In this document: one piece after another, positions 14,752 to 22,345 of the stretch
Layout: each line of letters starts with the position of its first letter
How positions within the stretch are numbered: position 1 is the stretch's first letter
DNA from: Streptomyces venezuelae
GTDB taxonomy: Bacteria > Actinomycetota > Actinomycetes > Streptomycetales > Streptomycetaceae
Assembly (NCBI RefSeq): GCF_008642355.1
Contig: NZ_CP029193.1
Span: 1,073,501-1,137,500 of the forward strand
Reading direction: 5' to 3'
Length of the DNA stretch: 64,000 bases
Translations under genes and position numbers: made by a program
The notes under the pieces: model-generated
Seen by the model: only the letters and a program-made list of their open reading frames with translations
Told to the model about the DNA's origin: nothing
Databases searched by the model: none

Positions 14752-15276
14752 GTGCCCAACACTGAGCCGATGACGCAGCGCGTGGAACTCGCCGCCGTGA
14801 TCGACCGGTTGGCCGTCGATGCCCTCATCACCGAGTACGCGGTGGCCGTCGACGACGGCGACTGGACCGCCTACCGACAGCTCTTCGCCCCGGACGGACG
14901 CGCCGACTACCGCTCCGCGGGCGGCATCGAAGGAGGAGCCGACGAGATCACCGCGTGGCTGTCCGAGACCATGCGGATGTTCCCGATGCGCCAACACCTG
15001 ATCACCAACCGCAGGCTGGAGTTCGGAACGCTGGAACAGGACATCGACGACGTCGCCCGCGTCCAGGCCGACTACGTGAACCCGATGCGGTTCGCGCAGC
15101 CCCCGGGACCGTCCCCCGCCGCCGAGCCCGCGACCGCGCCGGACTTCATCTGCGGCGGCCGCTACGCCTTCACTCTTACCCGTACGCACAACGGCTGGCG
15201 GCTGCGCCGAGTGGTCGTCACGGAGAAGTGGCGCCAGATGGCGGGCCGACGTCGAGAAGCCGCCTCCGAAGCCTGA
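14752..15276 (+). CDS. SnoaL-like / NTF2-fold protein
   Basis: Protein of 174 aa from GTG 14752 (an in-frame ATG at 14770 is possible). The N-terminal helix and loop IDRLAVDALITEYAVAVDDG followed by DWTAYRQLFAPDGRADYRSA are the signature of SnoaL_4-type polyketide-cyclase-like or hydroxysteroid-dehydratase-like proteins. The rest is the curved sheet (RQHLITNRRLEFG, GRYAFTLTRTHNGWRL). The catalytic function is unknown. Confidence 0.8.
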   Translation: MPNTEPMTQRVELAAVIDRLAVDALITEYAVAVDDGDWTAYRQLFAPDGRADYRSAGGIEGGADEITAWLSETMRMFPMRQHLITNRRLEFGTLEQDIDDVARVQADYVNPMRFAQPPGPSPAAEPATAPDFICGGRYAFTLTRTHNGWRLRRVVVTEKWRQMAGRRREAASEA

Positions 15277-15394
15277 GCCCGAATCACCTGTCCTCCAGGT
15301 GCCTCCTCCACGTGCCCGACCCACTGTCCTAGATCGTCTGTGTCACGCACACTGGTCGTACGACGGGGGCGTCGGGGACCTAGGGAGGCGCTGC

Positions 15395-17257
15395 ATGGAG
15401 CTGTCCGGCGACGACCGGCGGGAGCGGTACCGGCAGGGTGCCGCCCGGCTGCTCGCGTCCCGCTGGTGGCGCGGCGCCATCGCCGTCACCGCGGGAGCGC
15501 TGCCCGCTCTCGCCTTCCCCGCCCCGTCACTGTGGTGGTTCGCGTACGTCGCCCTGGTGCCGTGGCTGCTCCTGGCGCGGTCGGCCCCCACCGCACGGCG
15601 CGCCGCGCTCGACGGCTGGCTGGGCGGCCTCGGCTTCATGGTGGCCGTGCACCACTGGCTGCTGCCGAGCCTGCACGTGTTCACCGTCGTCATCGCCGCG
15701 CTGCTCGGACTGCTGTGGGCTCCCTGGGGGTGGCTGGTGCGGCGGCTGCTCGGCGGCGTGCCGGGGCCGGGGCGGGCCGCCGCCGCGCTCGTCGTGCTGC
15801 CCTCGGGGTGGCTGATGGTCGAACTGGTCAGGTCCTGGGAGGGGCTCGGCGGGCCGTGGGGTCTGCTCGGCTCCAGCCAATGGCAGGTGCCGCCCGCGCT
15901 GCGACTCGCGTCGGTGGGCGGAGTCTGGCTGGTCAGCGCGTTCGTCGTGGTGGTGAACACGGGGGTCGCGCTGCTCGCCGTGGCGGGGGAAGCCGCGGCA
16001 CGGTCCTCGACTCGGCGTACGGACGTTCGACGTACGGACACTCCGCTCATAGACCCTCGGAGTACGAACACTTCGCGTACCGACACTCGGAACACGAAGA
16101 CTTCGCGTACCGACACTCCGCGTACCGGCACTCCACGTACGCCCACCGCCGTCACCGCCACCACCCGCCCCGCCTCCGCCGCCCTCCCCGCCCTCGCCGG
16201 CGTCCTCACCGTGGCCACCGCCACGGCGGCCGCCTGGGCATGGGCCCCCCGGCCCGAGCCCGCCGGGCACACGCGCGTCGCCGTCGTCCAGCCCGGCGTC
16301 ATCGCGGACGGCATCGCGAGCGCCGACCAGCGGCTGGCCCGCGAGGAGGCGCTGACCCGGACCCTGGCGGGCCGCAACCCGGACCTCGTCGTGTGGGGCG
16401 AGAGCAGCGTCGGGTTCGACCTGGCGGACCGGCCGGACGTCGCCCGCCGCATAGCCGCGCTCTCCCGCGAGGTGGGCGCGGACATCCTCGTGAACGTCGA
16501 CGCGCGCCGCTCCGACCGGCCCGGGATATTCAAGAGTTCCGTCCTGGTGGGCCCGGACGGGCCGACCGGCGACCGCTACGACAAGATGCGGCTCGTGCCC
16601 TTCGGCGAGTACATACCGGCGCGCTCCCTGCTCGGCTGGGCGACGTCGGTCGGCAAGGCCGCGGGCGAGGACCGTCGGCGCGGCGACCGGCAGGTGGTCA
16701 TGCGCACCGGCCGTGACGTCCCGTCCGGCCAGGGCGACGGCCTCCGCGTCGGCCCCCTCGTCTGCTTCGAGTCCGCGTTCCCCGACATGAGCCGCCGGCT
16801 CACCCGGGACGGCGCCCAGCTGCTGCTCGCCCAGTCCGCCACGTCGTCGTTCCAGCACAGCTGGGAGCCCCGGCAGCACGCGTCGCTCGCGGCGGTACGG
16901 GCCGCGGAGACCGGCCGCCCCATGGTGCACGCCACGCTCACCGGTGTCTCCGCGGTGTACGGCCCGGAGGGTTCGCGCGTCGGCGGCACGATCGGCACCC
17001 CCGCGAGTGCCGCGGCCCTGTACGACGTGCCGCTGGCCACCGGCGAGACGGCGTACGTGAAGTTCGGCGACTGGCCCGTGCACGCCGCCCTGCTCGTGCT
17101 CCTCGCCCTGGGCCTGATCGAAGGCCTGCGCACCCTGCGATCTTCCGGGCGGGCGGCCGACAGGGCCACCCCCGGGACTACCCCAGGCCCCGCTCCTGAG
17201 CCGCGCGAACCACCCGCTCGCACAGCTCATGGGTCGCCAGCGCGTCCCGGGCGCTGA
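15395..17257 (+). CDS. lnt: Apolipoprotein N-acyltransferase (Lnt)
   Basis: Protein of 620 aa starting MELSGDDRRERYR behind GGGAGG. About six N-terminal transmembrane helices (residues 20-200) precede a linker. The periplasmic-side nitrilase domain has the catalytic triad region: E in VVWGESSVGFDL, K in YDKMRLVPFGEYIP and C in VGPLVCFESAFPDM. A last helix follows near residue 560. It N-acylates the N-terminal cysteine of lipoproteins. The linker holds a 15-nt tandem repeat (16016-16150). The last 80 bases overlap the convergent gene. Confidence 0.92.
   Translation: MELSGDDRRERYRQGAARLLASRWWRGAIAVTAGALPALAFPAPSLWWFAYVALVPWLLLARSAPTARRAALDGWLGGLGFMVAVHHWLLPSLHVFTVVIAALLGLLWAPWGWLVRRLLGGVPGPGRAAAALVVLPSGWLMVELVRSWEGLGGPWGLLGSSQWQVPPALRLASVGGVWLVSAFVVVVNTGVALLAVAGEAAARSSTRRTDVRRTDTPLIDPRSTNTSRTDTRNTKTSRTDTPRTGTPRTPTAVTATTRPASAALPALAGVLTVATATAAAWAWAPRPEPAGHTRVAVVQPGVIADGIASADQRLAREEALTRTLAGRNPDLVVWGESSVGFDLADRPDVARRIAALSREVGADILVNVDARRSDRPGIFKSSVLVGPDGPTGDRYDKMRLVPFGEYIPARSLLGWATSVGKAAGEDRRRGDRQVVMRTGRDVPSGQGDGLRVGPLVCFESAFPDMSRRLTRDGAQLLLAQSATSSFQHSWEPRQHASLAAVRAAETGRPMVHATLTGVSAVYGPEGSRVGGTIGTPASAAALYDVPLATGETAYVKFGDWPVHAALLVLLALGLIEGLRTLRSSGRAADRATPGTTPGPAPEPREPPARTAHGSPARPGR
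16016..16150 (+). repeat. 15-nt tandem repeat inside lnt (pentapeptide RTDTx)
   Basis: Nine consecutive 15-nt units encode pentapeptides RTDVR, RTDTP, LIDPR, STNTS, RTDTR, NTKTS, RTDTP, RTGTP, RTPTA. They form a hydrophilic Arg/Thr-rich linker between the membrane part and the nitrilase domain. Confidence 0.85.
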
Positions 17258-18086
17258 GCACCTTCCCCGCCCGTACTGCGTCCAGGAAGGACAGCACGAC
17301 CTGTTCGATACCGCGCTGACGGGCCACCGGCACCCAGTCGCCGCGCCGCCGCACGCTGGGCTGGCCCTTGTGGTCGACGATCTCGGCGAGATTGACGACC
17401 TGCCGCTTGGTGTCCTGGCCGGAGACTTCGAGGATTTCCTCGGTGGAGCCGCTCAGCCGGTTCATCATGCCGATCGCGACGAACCCGTCTCCCGCGAGCT
17501 GTACGACCACGTGGTGCATGAGCCCGTCCTCGACGCGGGACCGCACCGTGACGTCGTCGATCGGACCCGGCGCGAGGAACCGCAGTGTGTCCACGACGTG
17601 GATGAAGTCGTCGAGCACGAGCGTGCGCGGGTCCTCGGGCAGGCCCACGCGGTTCTTCTGCATGAGGATCATCTCGCGGGGGTGCTCGACGCACTGTGCG
17701 TAGCCGGGCGCGAAGCGGCGGTTGAAACCGACCGCGAGGCTGACGCCGCGCTCCTCGGCGAGGCGCACGAGCCGCTCGGAGTCGGCGAGTTCGTACGCGA
17801 TGGGCTTGTCCACGTACGTCGGCACGCCCGCCTCGACGAGCCGTGTGACGATCTCGGGGTGTACGGCGGTCGGCGCGTGTACGAACGCGGCGTCGAGGTC
17901 CTGGGCGAGCAGGGCGTCCAGGTCGGTGTGGCAGCGGGACTCCGGGATGTGGTGGACGCCGGCGACCCGGGCGAGTGTTGCGGGCGTGCGCGTCTGCAGG
18001 TGCAGTTCGACCCCGGGCAGGGTGGTGAGGACGGGCAGGTACGCCTTCTGCGCGATGTCGCCGAGTCCGATGCAGCCGATCTTCAC
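17178..18086 (-). CDS. Gfo/Idh/MocA-family oxidoreductase
   Basis: Protein of 302 aa; GTG 18086 (or 18089) is preceded by AGGAG. The Rossmann NAD(P) site is KIGCIGLGDIAQKAYLPVL at the N-terminus. The EKP-like motif appears as YVDKPIAYELADSERLVRL (about residue 93). The C-terminal sheet domain contains MQKNRVGLPEDPRTLVLDDF with a conserved DFIHVVDTLRF. It is probably a sugar- or inositol-type dehydrogenase of unknown substrate. Its 3' end overlaps convergent lnt by 80 bp. Confidence 0.85.
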   Translation of the reverse strand: MKIGCIGLGDIAQKAYLPVLTTLPGVELHLQTRTPATLARVAGVHHIPESRCHTDLDALLAQDLDAAFVHAPTAVHPEIVTRLVEAGVPTYVDKPIAYELADSERLVRLAEERGVSLAVGFNRRFAPGYAQCVEHPREMILMQKNRVGLPEDPRTLVLDDFIHVVDTLRFLAPGPIDDVTVRSRVEDGLMHHVVVQLAGDGFVAIGMMNRLSGSTEEILEVSGQDTKRQVVNLAEIVDHKGQPSVRRRGDWVPVARQRGIEQVVLSFLDAVRAGKVLSARDALATHELCERVVRAAQERGLG

Positions 18087-18111
18087 CACTGTTCTCCTGT
18101 CTGCTGTCCGC

Positions 18112-19356
18112 CTACCGACGACTGTCGCCTGCCTGGTGCCGCTCGGTGGCTCCGGTCGTCGTTCCCGCAGCATACGGGGGTTGCGGGGGACGCCAGTCGG
18201 CGATGGAGGAGAAGCTGCGCATGACGAAGTCGGGGCCGAGGCGCGTCACCGTCGAGACGAGGGCGTCGCGTACGCCGATGAGCGGGCCGCTGGTGAGGTG
18301 CGTGAGACGGGCGGCCCGTGCGGCACGCCGGACGATCTCGGTGGTGCGGGGGACGCGGGCCGCGCTGTAGGCCGCGAGGCCCGCGCCGAGGTCGGCGCCC
18401 CGCGGCACGTGGTGGGCGAGGACCACGGCGTCCTCGATGGCCTGGTTGCCGCCCTGGCCGAGGCTCGGCGCCATGGCGTGCGCCGCGTCGCCGATGAGGG
18501 CGACGCGACCCCGGTGGTACGCGGGGAGCGGCGTCGTCAGGTGACGGACGTCGTTGCGCAGGACGTCCTCCGTCCTGACGGCGTCGATCAGGTCCGGGAT
18601 CGGGTCGTGCCAGTCGGCGAAGCGGCGCCGCAGCTCCGCCTTCTCGCTGTCCGGCGCCCTGCCTCCCTCGGGCAGCCGGGCGGTGGCGTACGCGTACACC
18701 CTGCCGTCCTTCAGCGGATGCGTGCCCCAGACACCGCCGCGGCCCCAGGTCTCGTGCGGCGCGAAGGGCCGGTCCGGCGCCGGGATGACGAAGCGCCACG
18801 CGGTGAACCCCGCGTACACCGGTCCGGGATGGGCCGGGAACAGGGCTGCGCGCACGGCGGAGTCGATGCCGTCGGCGCCGACGACGAGGTCCGCCTCGAT
18901 GTCACCGTCGTCCGTGGTGACGACGGCGGGGCGGTCCGCGGTGCCGGGGTCCGTGAGGCGGGCTCGCGCGCCCGTGCGGAGCGACTTCTCGGGCAGCGCG
19001 GAGACCAAGAGGTCGACGAGGGTCGCGCGGTGCAGCATGACGAGCGATCCGCCGTACGCCCGCTCGGCCGTGGCGGCGCTCGTACGCACCAGCCACCGGC
19101 CGTTCTGCGCGCGCATCCCGCCGTCGCCCTCCCAGGCGGCGAGCGCGCGGACCCGGTCTCCGAGGCCGAGGACGTCCAGGGCGCGCTGCGAGTTGGGGGC
19201 GAGACCGATGCCCGAGCCGACCGGCTCCAGGGAAGCGGCGCGCTCCAGGACGGTCACCCGCCAGCCCGCCGCGTGCAGCCCGATGGCCGCGGCGAGCCCG
19301 CCGATGCCGGCGCCGATGACGACGGCATGGGGCTGTGGCTCCAGGGCTTGGTTCAT
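18112..19356 (-). CDS. FAD-dependent aromatic monooxygenase
   Basis: Protein of 414 aa. The dinucleotide site GAGIGGLAAAIGLHAAG lies at residues 16-32. The DG motif LVVGADGIDSAVRAALFP is near residue 160. The GD motif GRVALIGDAAHAMAPSLGQG is near residue 285, with NQAIEDAVVLAHH after it. This is the PHBH/salicylate-hydroxylase-like class A flavoprotein fold. It is divergent from a TetR regulator across two palindromes, so it is the likely regulated target and may detoxify an aromatic ligand of that regulator. Confidence 0.9.
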   Translation of the reverse strand: MNQALEPQPHAVVIGAGIGGLAAAIGLHAAGWRVTVLERAASLEPVGSGIGLAPNSQRALDVLGLGDRVRALAAWEGDGGMRAQNGRWLVRTSAATAERAYGGSLVMLHRATLVDLLVSALPEKSLRTGARARLTDPGTADRPAVVTTDDGDIEADLVVGADGIDSAVRAALFPAHPGPVYAGFTAWRFVIPAPDRPFAPHETWGRGGVWGTHPLKDGRVYAYATARLPEGGRAPDSEKAELRRRFADWHDPIPDLIDAVRTEDVLRNDVRHLTTPLPAYHRGRVALIGDAAHAMAPSLGQGGNQAIEDAVVLAHHVPRGADLGAGLAAYSAARVPRTTEIVRRAARAARLTHLTSGPLIGVRDALVSTVTRLGPDFVMRSFSSIADWRPPQPPYAAGTTTGATERHQAGDSRR

Positions 19357-19373
19357 GGTTCCCCCTTCTGAAA

Positions 19374-19420
19374 ACTACAGGTGTAGTGAGCGGCCGGTAC
19401 GACCGTACTACACCTGTAGT
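19374..19420. promoter_or_regulatory. Two palindromic TetR operators between monooxygenase and regulator
   Basis: actacaggtgtagt at 19374-19387 and actacacctgtagt at 19407-19420 are each palindromic around a 2-nt centre and are exact reverse complements of one another. Their centres are 33 bp apart, about three helical turns. They fill the short divergent promoter region. Confidence 0.8.
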
Positions 19421-19441
19421 GCGCCAGGTAAGGTTTCCGTC

Positions 19442-20035
19442 ATGGCCGTACGCAGCACGGGGGCTCCCCGCACCGAACTCATCGCCGACGCCGCCCTCGC
19501 CCTGCTCGCGGAACGCGGCATGCGCGGTCTCACCCACCGCGCCGTCGACGAGGTCGCGGGACTCCCCCAGGGCTCCACGTCCAACCACGCGCGAACCCGG
19601 CTCGCCCTCTTGGAGGCGGCGGTACGACGGCAGGCCGAGCGCGAGGCGGAACTCCTGAACCCCGCCGAGATGCCCGACCCGTCGGCGGGGCGCGAACAGG
19701 TGGCCGCGGCACTGGCCCTGGCCCTGCACCGGTACCTGACCGGAGACCATCGCCACCTCCTCGTATCCCGCTACGAGTTGGCCATGGAGGCGACCCGCAG
19801 GCCGGAGCTGCGGGCCTATTACGACGCGGCCGGCGCCCGGTTCAGAGAGCCTCTGATGGCCCTGCTCCGCGCCGCGGGCTCCACCACGCCGGAACGCCAC
19901 ACGCTGTCCCTCGTGGCCTGGTGCGACGGGCTGATGTTCTCGTGCGTGGCGGGTTCGTTCCACGCCGCGACACCGACGGAGGAGGAACTGCGGAGCAGCG
20001 TGGGGGAACTGCTGCGGGGGATGCTGGACGGCTGA
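19442..20035 (+). CDS. TetR-family transcriptional regulator
   Basis: Protein of 197 aa. The N-terminal HTH is APRTELIADAALALLAERG then MRGLTHRAVDEVAGLPQGST, ending in SNHARTRLALLEA. The C-terminal region is an all-helical ligand domain (YDAAGARFREPLMALLRAAG, LVAWCDGLMFSCVAGSF). It is divergent from the flavin monooxygenase and probably represses both genes through the two palindromes at 19374-19420. Confidence 0.9.
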   Translation: MAVRSTGAPRTELIADAALALLAERGMRGLTHRAVDEVAGLPQGSTSNHARTRLALLEAAVRRQAEREAELLNPAEMPDPSAGREQVAAALALALHRYLTGDHRHLLVSRYELAMEATRRPELRAYYDAAGARFREPLMALLRAAGSTTPERHTLSLVAWCDGLMFSCVAGSFHAATPTEEELRSSVGELLRGMLDG

Positions 20036-20120
20036 GGCGGGGCGTCGGGTCTGTCACCCGTGCGGGGCAACCTCACGGGTTCCCGAGCCAACTTCGGTCG
20101 GACCCAGCAGAGTTGCGCAG

Positions 20121-20639
20121 ATGCTTCGACCGACGACCAGCACCGCCGCCGCGCTCCTCGTCACCGCGGCCGTCTCTGCCGCCGCCTCGGCCGCCGTCAC
20201 CGGCTGCACGAGCGTCGAGCGGCCCTCGGGCCCCGGCCCGACGGCGGCCACCGCACCGCAGCCCGCGCCCCGTACCGACGGCGAGCAGCGCCCGAAGATC
20301 GTGCAGGCCCCGGCACGGGAGGCCCTGCAACGCATGGACCCGCCCCGCAGTCCGTCGCCCCGGAAGACGGACGGTAGCCCGAACCCCGCTTCCCTAGCCG
20401 GCCCCTCCGCCCAGCCCCCGTCCCGCACGCACCGTTCGGCGCCAACGCCCGGCACCGCAGCCGCCGCCCCCGCGCGCGGACCCGCCGCCGCACGCCCCGA
20501 CGCCGGAGCGACCCGCCCCGCCCCCGTCGGAGCCCCCGCCGCTCCCGTCACCGACGTCTGCGCCCTCGGCGAGACCTACGGCAAGTGGCGCCCGGACAGC
20601 CCCGAAGCGGTCATCTGCCGCGACACGTACGGCCACTGA
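20121..20639 (+). CDS. Secreted lipoprotein, proline/alanine-rich, 172 aa
   Basis: The signal sequence ends in the lipobox VTGC (Cys about residue 29). The long central region is low-complexity Pro/Ala/Thr. A compact conserved-looking C-terminus, VTDVCALGETYGKWRPDSPE then AVICRDTYGH, has two cysteines. The middle is likely an extended cell-wall spacer. Function unknown. Confidence 0.7.
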   Translation: MLRPTTSTAAALLVTAAVSAAASAAVTGCTSVERPSGPGPTAATAPQPAPRTDGEQRPKIVQAPAREALQRMDPPRSPSPRKTDGSPNPASLAGPSAQPPSRTHRSAPTPGTAAAAPARGPAAARPDAGATRPAPVGAPAAPVTDVCALGETYGKWRPDSPEAVICRDTYGH

Positions 20640-20653
20640 CCCCGCGGCACGCC

Positions 20654-20860
20654 CCCCCGCCCCAGCAGACCGCCCGACGCACCCCCGGCACCTCCGGAAA
20701 CCCCCGCCCGACCGACCCCGCCGCGCGCCCCTCTCTCTCCGAGACCCCCGCCCCAGCAGACCGCCCGGCATACCCCCGGCACCCCCGGAAACCCCCGCCC
20801 GACCGACCCCGCGGCGCACCCTCACCCTTCCGGGAACCCCCGCCCCGGCCGATCGCCCGC
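20654..20860. repeat. 91-92-bp tandem repeat, about 2.3 copies
   Basis: Units begin with cccccgcccc at 20654, 20745 and 20837, and copies 1 and 2 are nearly identical over most of their length. Very C-rich. It fills the space between the lipoprotein gene and a convergent gene. Open frames across it are proline- or glycine-rich artefacts. Confidence 0.75.
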
Positions 20861-20925
20861 TTACTCCTGCTCAGCCGGGCCCCTGCCCCTCACCCCCGCG
20901 CCTCCTGACTCACCTTCGCTCCTCC

Positions 20926-21414
20926 TCACTCCTCCTCGCTCCCCTCCCCCACTTCTCCCTCCAGGCGGGTGATGGCGTCCCTGATGCCCCTGCCGTAGCC
21001 GTCGTCCTCCAGCGCGCCCACCGCGCCGCGTGCCCGGCGCAGATGGCTGCGGGCGGCTCCCGGGCGGCCCAGCTTCACATAGTCCGCGGCCAGGTTCAGG
21101 TGCAGCGAGGGGTAGAAGCCGCGCACCGCGAGCGACTGGTGGTGTTCGTTCAGACGCTCGTCCGTGAGCTCGTCCGCCGCCGACAACGCCCGCAGGTCCC
21201 ACGCCAGTTCGTCGGAGGGGTCGGCCTGCGTGTCCGCCATGTAGTGCGCGAGGGTACAGCGGTGCAGCGGGTCGCCGTCCTCGCCGATCTCTCCCCACAG
21301 ACCGAGGAAGCGGTCCTGAGCCTCCTCGCGGTCGCCTCCGTGATGCAGCATGACCGCCTGCCCGATCCGCGTCATCATCGCGTCCTCCGCCGTCTGCTCC
21401 TGCTGCTCCGTCAC
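20926..21414 (-). CDS. Tetratricopeptide-like protein, 162 aa
   Basis: GTG 21414 is chosen because GGAGG lies five bases upstream. Helical repeats are visible: AMMTRIGQAVMLHHGGDREE, AQDRFLGLWGEIGEDGDPLH and LHLNLAADYVKLGRPGAARS (about residue 100). This is the arrangement of short TPR-like scaffolds. The acidic C-terminus ends in GSEEE. The role is unknown. Confidence 0.7.
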   Translation of the reverse strand: MTEQQEQTAEDAMMTRIGQAVMLHHGGDREEAQDRFLGLWGEIGEDGDPLHRCTLAHYMADTQADPSDELAWDLRALSAADELTDERLNEHHQSLAVRGFYPSLHLNLAADYVKLGRPGAARSHLRRARGAVGALEDDGYGRGIRDAITRLEGEVGEGSEEE

Positions 21415-21570
21415 CGGGTCCTCCGTGGTCGTACGGCCGTCGCCCCCATCCCTCACGACGCTAGCCGCCACCACTGACAATCACGGTCAGGCACGGACGG
21501 GGGCGGGCCGCTCACCCGTTCCGCTCGGCCAGCCCGGTGACGCTCGCGGCCGGGCCCCACCGGACCTGCG

Positions 21571-22254
21571 TCAGCCGAGGTCCGGGATCCGCCAGTCGAT
21601 CGGCTCGTGCCCCTGCGCCGCGACCGCTTCGTTGATCTGCGTGAACGGGCGGGAGCCGAAGAACTTCTTCGCGGACAGCGGCGAGGGGTGGGCGCCCTGC
21701 ACGACGATGTGCCGCTCCTCGTCGATGAGCGGGAGCTTCTTCTTGGCGTAGTTGCCCCACAGAACGAAGACGGCGGGGTCGGGGCGGTCGGCCACCGCCC
21801 GGATCACCGCGTCCGTGAACTTCTCCCAGCCCTTGCCCTTGTGCGAGTTCGCCTCGCCGGAGCGCACGGTGAGGACCGCGTTGAGCAGGAGGACGCCCTG
21901 CTTCGCCCACGGCATCAGGTAGCCGTTGTCGGGCACGGGGTGGCCGAGTTCCTCCTTCATCTCCTTGTAGATGTTCCGCAAGGAGGGGGGCGTCTTCACG
22001 CCGGGCCGCACGGAGAAGCAGAGCCCGTGGCCCTGCCCCTCGCCGTGGTAGGGGTCCTGGCCGAGGACGAGGACCTTCACCTGGTCGTACGGCGTCGCAT
22101 CGAGGGCGGCGAAGACCTCCTCGCGCGGAGGATAGACGGGGCCCTTCGCCCGCTCCTCCTCGACGAACTCGGTGAGCTCCTTGAAGTAGGGCTTCTGGAG
22201 CTCCTCGCCGAGGACTCCGCGCCAGGACGCGGGCAGCATGGCGATGTCGGTCAC
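21571..22254 (-). CDS. ung: Uracil-DNA glycosylase, family 1
   Basis: Protein of 227 aa from GTG 22254 (GGAGG eight bases upstream), the normal length of the family. The catalytic water-activating motif GQDPYHG is at residues 65-71, with Asp67. The uracil-pocket sequence LCFSV, the strand VLLLNAVLTV and the minor-groove loop GAHPSPLSA all fit. It removes uracil from DNA to begin base-excision repair. Confidence 0.95.
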   Translation of the reverse strand: MTDIAMLPASWRGVLGEELQKPYFKELTEFVEEERAKGPVYPPREEVFAALDATPYDQVKVLVLGQDPYHGEGQGHGLCFSVRPGVKTPPSLRNIYKEMKEELGHPVPDNGYLMPWAKQGVLLLNAVLTVRSGEANSHKGKGWEKFTDAVIRAVADRPDPAVFVLWGNYAKKKLPLIDEERHIVVQGAHPSPLSAKKFFGSRPFTQINEAVAAQGHEPIDWRIPDLG

Positions 22255-22345
22255 GTCAACAACCTCCGGTGTGCGGTCACTTCTCACTGAAGAACCTACC
22301 GGCGCCCACTGACAACCGACCCGCGTCCCCCCATCCGCCGGCGGC

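Noticed and set aside
15527..17230. 567-codon minus frame opposite lnt
   Set aside because: Antisense shadow of lnt; composition is Gly/Arg-rich and contains the reverse of the 15-nt repeat.
20394..20825. Gly/Arg-rich minus frame over the 91-bp repeat
   Set aside because: It arises from the C-rich tandem repeat and has no ribosome site or domain.
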